From positions 1 to 54,225 of IMG/VR virus record IMGVR_UViG_3300035034_000721: a DNA stretch of 54,225 nucleotides. One strand, written 5' to 3'. Both the position numbers and the translations under genes were made by a program. Below, one piece after another: positions 43,992 to 53,200 of the stretch; position 1 is the stretch's first letter, and each line of letters opens with the position of its first letter. This stretch comes from a virus. Below the pieces are notes generated by a model. That model ran no database searches and was not told the origin of the DNA. It saw only the letters and a program-made list of their open reading frames with translations.

Positions 43992-45768
43992 AATTGACTA
44001 TAAAAGAGATAATTATTTATCAGAGTTTAGCATTGCTACTCTGAAAGACAGGTACATGGTAGATGGAGAAAATTCACCTCAAGATGCTTTTGCAAGAGCA
44101 GCGAGATTCTTTGCAGATGATGAAGCGCACGCACAGCGGTTATATGACTACGCGAGTAAGTTATGGTTTATGTTTAGTACTCCTATTTTATCTAATGGGG
44201 GCACTAAGCGAGGTTTACCTATCAGCTGCTTCCTTAATTATGTGGGTGATTCTCGTGAAGGAATTACAGATCACTTTACTGAAAACGCATTTCTGTCGAG
44301 CGCTGGTGGTGGTATTGGCGGTTCATGGAGCGCTGTTCGCTCTGTTGGCTCTAAAACATCAAAAGGAAGTGAGTCTACTGGTGTCATACCTTTCCTAAAG
44401 GTTGTGGATGCAGAGATGCTCGCGTTTTCTCAAGGAATCACACGTAGAGGTAGCTACGCAGCTTACTTAGACATATCACACCCAGAAATTGAAGAGTTTC
44501 TAGATATTCGAAAGCCTACTGGCGGTGACATTAATAGAAAATCCACCAACCTGCACCACGGAGTGCTGCTTGGTGATGACTTCATGGAGCTTATCGCAGC
44601 AGCTACAAAAGCAAAAGCAGAGGGCATAGAATTTGATGATAGCTGGGACTTAGTAGATCCTCATAGTAAGGTAGTTAAAAAGACTGTATCTGCAAAAGCT
44701 TTATGGGTCAAGTTAATACTCAATCGTGTAGAAACTGGCGAACCTTACATTATGTTTAAAGATACTGTACAAGAAGCCTTACCAGAGTGCCAAAAGTCAA
44801 AAGGTATGAAAGTACATCACTCAAACCTTTGCTCTGAGATAACACTCGCTACAAGTGAGGATCGCACCGCAGTATGCTGCCTATCAAGTGTAAATCTAGA
44901 GGAGTACGACAGCTGGAAGGATGATGAGCAATTTATACCTGATTTAGTGCGTATGCTAGACAATGTAATATCTTACTTTGTGGCGAATGCACCTGATCAA
45001 TTATCACGAGCAAGGTTCAGTGCAGAAAAAGAAAGATCTTTAGGTCTTGGAGCAATGGGTTTACATGCGTACTTCCAAAGAAATGGAATAGCATTTGAAA
45101 GCTTAATGGCAAAAAGTGCAAATATTCAAATGTTCAGGCACATTAAAGCAGAAGCCATGAAAGCTACTCAGGCACTTGCAGTAGAGAAGGGTGAAGCCCC
45201 GGACGCTGTAGGTTATGGAGTTCGTAATGTACATTTAATGGCAGTAGCGCCCAATGCGTCCTCTAGTATTATCTGCGGTAATACTAGTCCGTCAATCGAA
45301 CCTTACAGAGCAAACGCTTTTGTTCAAAAGACGAAGTCTGGTACAAGTTTGTTGAAGAATGAGTATCTGCAAGACTTCCTACAAGACATTGGTATGGATA
45401 CTGCTGAGGTTTGGCAGAAAGTAATTACTGATAAAGGCTCAGTACAAAATCTTGAGTTTTTAGATGACTACACAAAGAGCTTATTTAAAACAGCTGTTGA
45501 GATTGACCAAAGGTACATTATTGACATGGCCGCTGATAGGCAAGCATTTATATGTCAAAGCCAGTCCTTAAATATATTTTTCCCTGCAAACGTATCAAAG
45601 CAGGAGCTACACTCAATACATATGCAAGCTTGGAGACAGAAGGTTAAGACGCTTTATTACCTACGAAGTGAAGCGATGAAACGTGCTGAGAATATCTCAG
45701 ATGCGTCATTAAGAGAGATGGTACTAGCCAGTGCTGAAGAAAGCACTTGCTTTAGTTGTGAGGGGTAA
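43981..45768 (+). CDS. nrdA: class I ribonucleotide reductase, large subunit without ATP cone
   Basis: 595 residues, TTG start overlapping the nuclease gene. Redox Cys in PISCFLNYV, loop SAGGGIGGSWS, active site SNLCSEITLA, phosphate-binding MAVAPNASSSIICGNTSPS, radical-path KTLYYLRSE, and C-terminal CFSCEG pair. At about 160 residues shorter than E. coli NrdA, it lacks the N-terminal ATP cone, so dATP inhibition at that site is not expected. Confidence 0.93.
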   Translation: MTIKIDYKRDNYLSEFSIATLKDRYMVDGENSPQDAFARAARFFADDEAHAQRLYDYASKLWFMFSTPILSNGGTKRGLPISCFLNYVGDSREGITDHFTENAFLSSAGGGIGGSWSAVRSVGSKTSKGSESTGVIPFLKVVDAEMLAFSQGITRRGSYAAYLDISHPEIEEFLDIRKPTGGDINRKSTNLHHGVLLGDDFMELIAAATKAKAEGIEFDDSWDLVDPHSKVVKKTVSAKALWVKLILNRVETGEPYIMFKDTVQEALPECQKSKGMKVHHSNLCSEITLATSEDRTAVCCLSSVNLEEYDSWKDDEQFIPDLVRMLDNVISYFVANAPDQLSRARFSAEKERSLGLGAMGLHAYFQRNGIAFESLMAKSANIQMFRHIKAEAMKATQALAVEKGEAPDAVGYGVRNVHLMAVAPNASSSIICGNTSPSIEPYRANAFVQKTKSGTSLLKNEYLQDFLQDIGMDTAEVWQKVITDKGSVQNLEFLDDYTKSLFKTAVEIDQRYIIDMAADRQAFICQSQSLNIFFPANVSKQELHSIHMQAWRQKVKTLYYLRSEAMKRAENISDASLREMVLASAEESTCFSCEG

Positions 45769-45776
45769 GAGAGTAC

Positions 45777-46736
45777 ATGAGTAATTTATTAGAAGAAAGA
45801 GAATACTATAAGCCGTTTAACTATCCGTGGGCATATGAGTTCTATAAGCAGCAACATCAAATGCATTGGCTACCAGAAGAAGTTAATCTCGCGGATGATC
45901 TAAAAGATTTTCGCGAGAAGATGGATGATGATAGTAGACAGTTACTAACAAACCTATTTACGTTCTTTACCCAAGCTGATGTTGATGTGTGCTGTGGGTA
46001 TGCAAAACATTATATTCCAAAGTTTAAACAGCCTGAAGTACGAATGATGCTAATATCTTTTGCAGCAATGGAAGCTGTTCACCAAGATGCCTACTCTCTA
46101 TTACTAGAGACAATGGGATTTGGTGAAGATATTTATACTGAGTTTATGAACCATAAAGCAATGATGGATAAGCACGAGTACCTCGATAACTTTGGTATGG
46201 AGACTCCTCTAGAGATTGCAAAGACAATGGCTATTTATAGTGCATTCACAGAAGGTGTTCAGCTATTTAGTTCCTTTGCAATACTACTTAACTACCCAAG
46301 ACATAACCTTATGAAGGGTATGGGGCAGATAGTAACCTGGTCTATACGTGACGAAAGTCTACACGTAGAAGGCATGAGTAAGTTGTTCCGCACATTTGTG
46401 CAAGAAAATCCAGAAGTCTGGAACGATGAGTTAAAATACGAAGTCTACTGTGCTGCGGAAAGAACTGTGGAACTAGAAGATGCCTTTATTGATCTTTGTT
46501 TCGGTAGGGCCGAAGTGCCCGGATTAACCGCACGTGAGGTAAAGGACTATATCCGCTATATCGCAGATAAGCGCCTTTTAGGTATTGGAATGAAAAAGAT
46601 ATTTAATAGCAATGAAAATCCTCTTCCTTGGATTGACTACATGGTAAACGCTGTGGAGCATACTAACTTCTTTGAGAACCGATCTACGGAGTACTCAAAA
46701 GCAAGTACGGTTGGAAATTGGCAAGATATATTTTAA
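45777..46736 (+). CDS. nrdB: class I ribonucleotide reductase, small subunit
   Basis: 319 residues, ferritin-like. Iron ligands in MEAVHQDAYSLLL (with the radical Tyr) and RDESLHVEGMSKL; C-terminal tail NRSTEYSKASTVGNWQDIF binds NrdA. Eight bases after nrdA; ends at a strong terminator. Confidence 0.93.
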   Translation: MSNLLEEREYYKPFNYPWAYEFYKQQHQMHWLPEEVNLADDLKDFREKMDDDSRQLLTNLFTFFTQADVDVCCGYAKHYIPKFKQPEVRMMLISFAAMEAVHQDAYSLLLETMGFGEDIYTEFMNHKAMMDKHEYLDNFGMETPLEIAKTMAIYSAFTEGVQLFSSFAILLNYPRHNLMKGMGQIVTWSIRDESLHVEGMSKLFRTFVQENPEVWNDELKYEVYCAAERTVELEDAFIDLCFGRAEVPGLTAREVKDYIRYIADKRLLGIGMKKIFNSNENPLPWIDYMVNAVEHTNFFENRSTEYSKASTVGNWQDIF

Positions 46737-46747
46737 TCCTAAGCAAT

Positions 46748-46780
46748 AAAAAAGCCCCTTAATTGGGGCTTTTTTTTTTT
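46748..46780. terminator. bidirectional terminator between replication and tail genes
   Basis: AAAAAAGCCCC, loop TTAATT, GGGGCTTTTTT and further T: perfect 11-bp stem working on both strands, where the rightward nrdB and the leftward tail genes converge. Confidence 0.95.
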
Positions 46781-47024
46781 ACTCGGTTATAAAAGCTTCA
46801 GCGGCTGTGCCACTGAAAGAAAGCCGCATTAATACATTTGTGTTTGCACCTACCTGTATAAGCTCATTACCCTCATACGGCGTACCTACAGTAATCCATG
46901 TATCGACATCGTTACCTTTCTGAACTTGTACGGCCACTGTATCCCCGTTGGGTATTACTAATACACTTTTACCTGCGTAGCCTGTAAAAGTTCTAAACTG
47001 CTCCTCATGTTCTAATATTTTCAT
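46779..47024 (-). CDS. small hypothetical protein of the tail region
   Basis: 81 residues, last leftward gene; beta-rich (KSVLVIPNGDTVAVQVQ...TNVLMRLSFSGTAAEAFITE). ATG preceded by AGGACCATGCAGA. Perhaps a fibre accessory or chaperone-like protein; unknown. Confidence 0.65.
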   Translation of the reverse strand: MKILEHEEQFRTFTGYAGKSVLVIPNGDTVAVQVQKGNDVDTWITVGTPYEGNELIQVGANTNVLMRLSFSGTAAEAFITE

Positions 47025-47148
47025 TCTGCATGGTCCTCAAAATATGTCTTAAGCATATTACTTGCTTGTATTGAGGTAAAGGCCTCGGCCAGTTACCCCC
47101 AAAAAACTGCTAAAAATTCAACTAAGTTGTATGTAAGAACATAACTAC

Positions 47149-47171
47149 TTAGCTTTTAATGAATAAGCTAA
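47149..47171. other. hairpin in the gap before the last tail gene
   Basis: TTAGCTT-TTAATGAAT-AAGCTAA, seven pairs. The gap 47025-47227 otherwise holds a minus-strand TATAAT (47195-47200 region) without a -35 box; no gene seen. Confidence 0.35.
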
Positions 47172-47227
47172 GATTAAAGACGGCTTATTATACCTTTTCT
47201 TCAAAATAAATCCTTTTAATTTGTAAG

Positions 47228-47608
47228 TTAAATTTCTTCTTGCTCAACAGTGGTCAATCCCATTAATCCAATAGTACGCAATCCATTATTGCCAAGACAA
47301 GCCGTTAGTGTATCTGGCGTAGCAATTAATGCTCTATCGTTAAACACAAGTTTACCTTGCGCTCTAGTAGCCGCATCCATATCAATAATGTTGTCTGTGT
47401 CCCATTCAGGTCTAACAAGTGTTTGTTGCGCCATAGCTACCCAACGCGGGTCAGTAAGCCAACTAGCACATGCGTATAAATTGCCGCTTGAGTCTTGCCA
47501 GTTTAAATCTTTATACGTGTTTATGTCATCTGGACCAAGTGCTAGACACATTGCAAGTTGATTTGCGTCTGATTGTAATTGTTCGGGGCAGGCAGCTGTT
47601 ATTCTCAT
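47228..47608 (-). CDS. tail-region hypothetical protein
   Basis: 126 residues directly after the repeat protein (no gap). Mixed alpha/beta, contains ACASWLTDPRWVAMAQQTL and VRPEWDTDN. Resembles small proteins following tail fibres that act as chaperones or caps; unproven. Confidence 0.65.
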   Translation of the reverse strand: MRITAACPEQLQSDANQLAMCLALGPDDINTYKDLNWQDSSGNLYACASWLTDPRWVAMAQQTLVRPEWDTDNIIDMDAATRAQGKLVFNDRALIATPDTLTACLGNNGLRTIGLMGLTTVEQEEI

Positions 47609-49024
47609 TTAAAATCCTCCTGTAACTTGAATGCTCCATCCACGTGAACGCATCGCTGTGATAGCCGCTTCACCTACCGCGCTTGGTGCTGAACCGCCTG
47701 ATTGGTTGAATGTTCCGTTGCTTGTACCGTTGCTGTTTATGCTGACCAGTATGTCGTCAATGCTTTGTTGTGATAGGTTCGTGTTAGCGAAAGCACTTCT
47801 GAAATCAGTGGCTTGGCAGTTGTCGAAAAAGTTGGCGGGGAAACTAGTGAGGTTTGAGCAACCAACCCAAGTAAAACTAAAAATAGTGCCACTTGAAACA
47901 TCAAGCTGTGGAAAACTTGTGAGGCTTGAGCAACTATTCCAAGCAGACCTAAAATCAGTGCCACTTGAAACATCAAGCTGTGGAAAACTTGTTAGACTTG
48001 AGCAACCAACCCAAGTACTACCAAAATCAGTTCCACTTGAAACATCAAGCTGTGGAAAACTTGTGAGGCTTGAGCAATCAGCCCAAGTAAAACTAAAATT
48101 AGTGCCACTTGAAACGTCAAGCTGTGGGAAACTTGTGAGGCTGTTGCAACCACGCCAAGTAAAACTAAAATCAGTGCCACTTGAAACATCAAGTTGTGGG
48201 AAACTAGTGAGGCTGTTGCAACCAAACCAAGTTTGAATAAATTCAGTGCCACTTGAAACGTCAAGCTGTGGGAAACTTGTTAGGCTTGAGCACTCAAACC
48301 AAGTATTACTAAAATCAGTTCCACTTGAAACATCAAGCTGTGGAAAACTTGTTAGGTTTGAGCAAAATGGCCAAGCTGCGAAAAAATCAGTTCCACTAGA
48401 CGTATCAATTAAGGGGAACTGTGTTATATCACTCCTATCGCGCCAATAAAAAGTAAAATCACTAACACCACCATAACTAGCCGTTGCGCCATTATCAACA
48501 AACACTTGCTCAACTTTAGCTAAATCCTCAACACTAACTGCGCCTTCTCTTAACAGTACACCGTTGATGCTATCACCTGCAAAGAATTGACCGCCAAGCG
48601 TATAGTTACCTTCTGGAATATCAACACCATAACTAGCTGTACCTTCATCCGTTGCCACCACTAACGAACCTACAAAACCGCCTGTGGGTATGTTAATAAC
48701 TATATCATCGTCAACTTTGTCGAGTACTAATCTGTCTGGTGAATCTGTATATGTGAGTCGTCTAGTTGATACAGATTGCAAGCCGTTTAAAGCATTGCCA
48801 GATTTATCAAGTATGCGCCCAACAGGTTGTCCGCTAGCAGTTACAGGCGTTGTACCTGAGGCGTCCTGAAATAGTGTAGATATATCACTAGGGTCATACC
48901 ACGCGCCTTGCTCACCGTTTGCGAATAGGCCTAGTACAGTAAAGCCTGAATCGCGGACTGTTGTGTCTAAGTAAGGCCTAATCGCTGGACGTATACAAGA
49001 AGTTATTATATTTGAAAATGACAT
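47609..49024 (-). CDS. probable tail protein with BspA/DUF285-like repeats
   Basis: 471 residues, ATG after AAGGAGGCTTAA. N-terminal 170 residues are a phage structural domain (GAWYDPSDISTLFQDASGTT, GRILDKSGNALNGLQ). From about 185 to 420 there are some nine units of 23 residues with core SLTSFPQLDVSSGTDF and W..C, the pattern of BspA-type leucine-rich surface repeats. C-terminal MRSRGWSIQVTGGF is a usual end of such proteins. Likely receptor-binding or adhesin-type tail protein. Confidence 0.8.
   Translation of the reverse strand: MSFSNIITSCIRPAIRPYLDTTVRDSGFTVLGLFANGEQGAWYDPSDISTLFQDASGTTPVTASGQPVGRILDKSGNALNGLQSVSTRRLTYTDSPDRLVLDKVDDDIVINIPTGGFVGSLVVATDEGTASYGVDIPEGNYTLGGQFFAGDSINGVLLREGAVSVEDLAKVEQVFVDNGATASYGGVSDFTFYWRDRSDITQFPLIDTSSGTDFFAAWPFCSNLTSFPQLDVSSGTDFSNTWFECSSLTSFPQLDVSSGTEFIQTWFGCNSLTSFPQLDVSSGTDFSFTWRGCNSLTSFPQLDVSSGTNFSFTWADCSSLTSFPQLDVSSGTDFGSTWVGCSSLTSFPQLDVSSGTDFRSAWNSCSSLTSFPQLDVSSGTIFSFTWVGCSNLTSFPANFFDNCQATDFRSAFANTNLSQQSIDDILVSINSNGTSNGTFNQSGGSAPSAVGEAAITAMRSRGWSIQVTGGF
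47850..48420 (-). repeat. array of 69-bp coding repeats
   Basis: About eight near-identical 69-bp units (plus strand CCACTTGAAACATCAAGCTG etc.) encode the 23-residue protein repeats. Nearly identical DNA makes copy-number change by recombination likely. Confidence 0.85.
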
Positions 49025-49159
49025 TTAAGCCTCCTTTACGTATATACGTAATTTATGTGTGTTTTGCCTTGTATCTGTTAAAACACGTAGAGTTATTAAG
49101 GCAGTGCCCCCAGCAAATTGTCCACAGAGTTCCAATTCGCATTTAGCTTTATGTCTCAA
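49025..49159 (-). CDS. possible 44-residue small protein (TTG start)
   Basis: TTG at 49159 follows GGGAGTGAAGATAC and reads MRHKAKCELELCGQFAGGTA...LRIYVKEA to TAA 49025-49027. Beta-strand pattern and the ribosome site favour translation. Its start overlaps the TGA of the frame described at 49096 (TTGA). Confidence 0.5.
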   Translation of the reverse strand: MRHKAKCELELCGQFAGGTALITLRVLTDTRQNTHKLRIYVKEA

Positions 49160-49224
49160 GTATCTTCACTCCCATCTAGTTCTGGTATAGTAAAACTATA
49201 ATTTGGTGTTATCACATCAGCCAT
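49096..49224 (-). pseudogene. tail-fibre leader-like gene with TGA at a Trp position
   Basis: ATG 49224 behind CAGGAGGCAAAAA reads MADVITPNYSFTIPELDGSEDT, then TGA (49156-49158), then DIKLNANWNSVDNLLGALP to TAA 49096-49098. Many phage tail proteins carry SEDTWGxKLNxNWxxVDxLLG; TGA is at the W. Nonsense mutation or readthrough; the downstream part overlaps the 44-codon frame. Confidence 0.5.
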
Positions 49225-49502
49225 TTTTTGCCTCCTGTAGCTTTATTTGTTTATCAGTATCTTAAATAGTATTAACATCCAAGCTATAGTGACTAATTGC
49301 TTAAAAATAATGCTGCAACCATGTAGTACAGCTTATAACAGATAAAAATTAAAAGATTATGAAAAGTTTTTTGATGCTCGAAGTATACCAAGCACCATCT
49401 ACTCTGTCAAGTTTTATTTTGCAGCTACTCTATAGATAAGACTTAAAATGGTTTAATGCAACTCACTTATTTTACCTGCAAGTCTAGATTTAGACATACT
49501 AT
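49225..49502. other. non-coding stretch with the leftward promoter
   Basis: Apart from the promoter at 49382 and a weak hairpin GTCTA-GATT-TAGAC near 49482, no ORF of note, tRNA or terminator is seen. AT-rich. Confidence 0.5.
49382..49410 (-). promoter_or_regulatory. leftward sigma70 promoter inside the tail gene region
   Basis: On the minus strand TTGACA, 17 bp, TATACT. Gives a leader of about 150 bases before ATG 49224, so the repeat protein at 47609 has its own early-type promoter. Confidence 0.75.
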
Positions 49503-49895
49503 TTAGGCATTACCTAGCGTAGCTCCCATACTTGGTAATAGAGTCTCTTCAAGATACTTCATACATTTACCTTCTAAGGTTAGTCCATCATAAGTTGCTA
49601 AGCTTGGGTCAAATCTAAAAGACGTATTCATGCTTTCTATATTAGCTAACCATAGTGGGGTATTTTCGCCACTTGTTCTAGTGGATTCATTCTTCCAGTA
49701 GGCAAACTCACACCTAACCTCACTGTATGTATTCTCCCTTTCATCGGCCGTTGCAAAGTCCTGGGGGCTGAGCTGAAAATCAGCGTTATTATTAGCTTGC
49801 AAGTTAGCTGAGTTCAGTTGAAAGGTAGCTGAGGTGTGCTCTATACCCGCTGTGTCTGTAAATGCTACGTTTTGTAAAAGTATTCTAGTTGTCAT
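49503..49895 (-). CDS. tail-region hypothetical protein
   Basis: 130 residues, ATG after AAAGGAAACAATT. Beta-rich with LLQNVAFTDTAGIEHTSATF and SFRFDPSLATYDGLTLEGKCMKYLE; function unknown, between the fibre genes. Confidence 0.7.
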   Translation of the reverse strand: MTTRILLQNVAFTDTAGIEHTSATFQLNSANLQANNNADFQLSPQDFATADERENTYSEVRCEFAYWKNESTRTSGENTPLWLANIESMNTSFRFDPSLATYDGLTLEGKCMKYLEETLLPSMGATLGNA

Positions 49896-49934
49896 AATTG
49901 TTTCCTTTAAGGGTTATGCTGAAAAAACTCAGCC

Positions 49935-50285
49935 TTATTTGATTGGGTATTCGGTTTTGATAGCTAACACTTCTTCTCGCCAAGCCTGTTCAGCAGCACT
50001 TGAGTTGTCGTATTGATATTCTATAAACAAATGGTCTGAGCGAAGTGTGTAAGCTTTCTTGCGTTTAGATAGGTTCTGCTCATGTACTAAGGTGTTGCAT
50101 ACTTCAAATATGCCTTTCTCAACATTATAAGCCTTGCCTATGTAATTAAACTCAGAGTCAAAATCAACCTCTATCCAGTTGTCTAAATCTTCGGGTACAG
50201 GAACTACCTGTATGTTACTTAAGCATGTCTTACTGACGTATGCCTTTTCGAACACTTCTTGCCCATCTTTTACTCCGTGAAACAT
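49935..50285 (-). CDS. tail-region hypothetical protein, possible fibre assembly protein
   Basis: 116 residues, three bases after the fibre gene. Ends with a region RSDHLFIEYQYDNSSAAEQAWREEVLAIKTEYP that resembles the C-terminal part of phage tail assembly proteins (helical WREEVLAIK.RYP). Tentative. Confidence 0.65.
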   Translation of the reverse strand: MFHGVKDGQEVFEKAYVSKTCLSNIQVVPVPEDLDNWIEVDFDSEFNYIGKAYNVEKGIFEVCNTLVHEQNLSKRKKAYTLRSDHLFIEYQYDNSSAAEQAWREEVLAIKTEYPIK

Positions 50286-50288
50286 TGT

Positions 50289-53200
50289 TTATTTCTCCTT
50301 AATGTTTACGCCACTTATTCTAAATATCACACCTGAGTCACCTTTTGCAGAAAGGATTGTCCAGCTAGAGTTAGGGCTTACCCTCCAAAATGTTGCATCT
50401 GAGTTCCCATATAGCAAGAAATCATTAGCGTCTGACAGGCTAAAATCTTGTACAATGCTTGCTACAGGCACTAGCGTAGTTCCTATAAAATCTCTTGAGT
50501 CATTACTACCGACCACAGATAAGAATTGGAAGTTTCGCAAATCTTGGTTTAAAGATATACTACCACTTGGTAATCCTCCTGCGTTGTAGTATAGCGTTGT
50601 ATAATCTAGTTCCATCTCAATGCGCTTGAACAAAGGCGAACTGGCTTGGAAAAACTTGCGAGTGATATTGGTAGGTGTGCCACCACTTTTGGTTACAAAT
50701 AGAACATACACCTCACTGCTGGGTGCATTACTATCCAAAAAGAAGTCTTCAATGTCTAGTGTTGCACTGCCTTCGTAAAGATTACCTTCTATACGCATAT
50801 TTGAAACACTGCCAGTATACACCCTATCTACTATGGGTGTCCCACTTACGGAATTTCTATATATCCGCACTCGCCAAACAGGTGCAGTCCAGTTTCTGTT
50901 ATCACCAAAATAAAAGCCAGAAACAGATAGGTTCCAAGAGACATTACATTTACCACCTAACACAGAAACAGCAGGCAATGATGTGTTGATAGATGTTCCC
51001 GTTTGATTAGTAGTAATAGATTTAGTAGAGTTATCATCTGTACCAATGTAGTAAGGGTTTATAGCTGTTCTAGCGGGTTCTTCTATAGAGTCAATATCTA
51101 CTGTGTCTTTTGACAGCTTTCCTTTTAAGAAAACATCCCCATTCTGATCAAGACTAAAAACAGTATCTTTAACAGTACCATTAGCGTTTAAAGTTGAAAA
51201 CTGCATAGGCATCTCAGAGTCAGGGTTTATCCTAAAGCTTCTCTTTACACCATCACCGCTTGCATCGTACCTGCCATTAATTTGAAGGTGTCTAGCTTGC
51301 ACTGCACCTGCGGTTATCCAACTGGCACTTATGGTATTTTCAAGACCTTGTGGTGGTTCCTCTGGTAAGAAGTCTGCGTAAGTTAATACTTTAGCCTGTG
51401 ATACCTCCGGGTTTCCCCAAGGTTTCGCTGTGATATTGCCTGCTACAGTTAAATGCCCTGCTTTTGAAAACAAAAAGACATTTGTATTACCTCCGTTAGG
51501 TCTTAACTCAAGGCTCCCCCCATTAAAACAGGCAATATCCCATTGTGTAACCGTACTTCTTCTTAAACTTAAGTACGCCCAAGCATTAGTAGAGTCTATA
51601 CTTATAAGCCTATTACCAGAACCCGCAGGTATACCCCCTCCATTAACTAAATTACTTGCCGTTGTTGCCGTTGCCGCATTACCAGTAGTGCTTTGGTTCC
51701 AAGTTGGGATATTCTTTAGTTTATCGGCATTAATTTTAGCATCAGATTCAATTACCGTTGTACCACCTATTTGAAATCCGCTTGCAGCTCTAACAAAATT
51801 TGATGATTCAAAGTATCCGTTGGTTACGCGAGTTTTCCAGTCAAGTCCTCTGCGAACTTCAAACCTGTCTGAAAACCCTAATAACGAAGTTTGTGGTGCT
51901 CCAGAAGTACCTGTAGCACCAAACGCTATGACTGATGCACCATTACTGGCATTAAATAGTCTAATATTTTCGTTGTACTGGTTTAAGCTATCATTATTAA
52001 TCCAAACGGAGTTGTTTCTAATCTCTCCAGTAAATGTTTTATTGCCGCCAATAACCTGATTACCAGTTGTGTAAACTCCATTTGTCACCGTTGCCGCATT
52101 GCCAGTAGTGTTATCAGACACTCTTGCGCTGTCTACACGTACTCCAAAAGTTTCACCACCATTCCACCCCATCAAGGTAGGGTATGACGCAGCCCAAGCG
52201 ACCTGTGAGTTTGTATTGTTTACAGACGTATTTGAAGGGCTTGTTGAATTAGACGCGTCAAATATAGTGTGATTGTTGCCGTAGTTTTTCCATGCTAATT
52301 GTCCAACTACATTATCTATAACACCAGTACCGCTCCAGTTGCTTCGATTGCGACTGAGTGCGTGATTACTAGGATTAAAGTTACCGCTATCCCAGACTGT
52401 CCTCCAAGCTTGCCAAGTTCCGTTATTACTGCCGCGAACTGCAATCTGTCCTGACCTGTAATCACCGTATATTTGATGCTGCCACACACTTGAGTGAGCA
52501 TTAGCGTATAAAGCACCGTCAGTCTGACCAAATAGCGAGATAGCTTGGGTGAAACGAATGCCTGATTTTCCAAAGCCGTTTGGTGTAGTGGGGAGACCTG
52601 AGGGGTTTACAGCAAGTTGGCTGATAGTGTATAGGCCATTAGTGACCGTTGCCGCATTACCATTTAAAGAGCCTACAAAACTAGCGGCAGACACATTGCC
52701 TATTACATCAAAATTTCCTGGAGTCATGGAAACTTCTTGCTGCCAAGTACCGTTATTATTGTTTGACCAAAAAGCTAATCCACCTCCTGCTTGTGCGTCA
52801 ATTGCTCCATTAGCGGCTGTACCATTTGTCCACCATACAGACGCATTAGCACCATTACCGTCAAAATTAACTACTCTATTACTACCACTTGACGCTGACA
52901 TAGTATTATTAAATGCAGTATCGTTAGGAGAGCTGTTACCGCTTATAATCTTAGAAGCCGTTGCCGCATTGCCATTTATACCCAAAAAGCTATTAGCCAA
53001 GTTAGTGACATTCACCGTATTAACGTGACCATTAGCACTAAGCACAACACGGCTAACTACGTTTAAAGCACCATCCCCATGTGTTATGACATTAGGCTCA
53101 CTACCATGTGAAATAGTGATAGTTTTGTTAGTTGCTTGGTCAGTTGTAAACGAACCATCAGCTACGCTTATAGCGCCACTTCCACCTATTAAGATTGTCG

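Noticed and set aside
1-46736. UGA reassigned to Trp genome-wide
   Set aside because: Many genes end in TGA within ATGA overlaps, and TGG is used normally.
47631-48236. Long plus-strand ORF opposite the tail repeat gene
   Set aside because: It is the antisense shadow of 69-bp coding repeats; no promoter or ribosome site, and the minus-strand product has family resemblance.
47850-48420. CRISPR-like regular repeats
   Set aside because: Period is 69 bp, no variable spacers, the repeats keep the frame and encode protein units; no cas genes.
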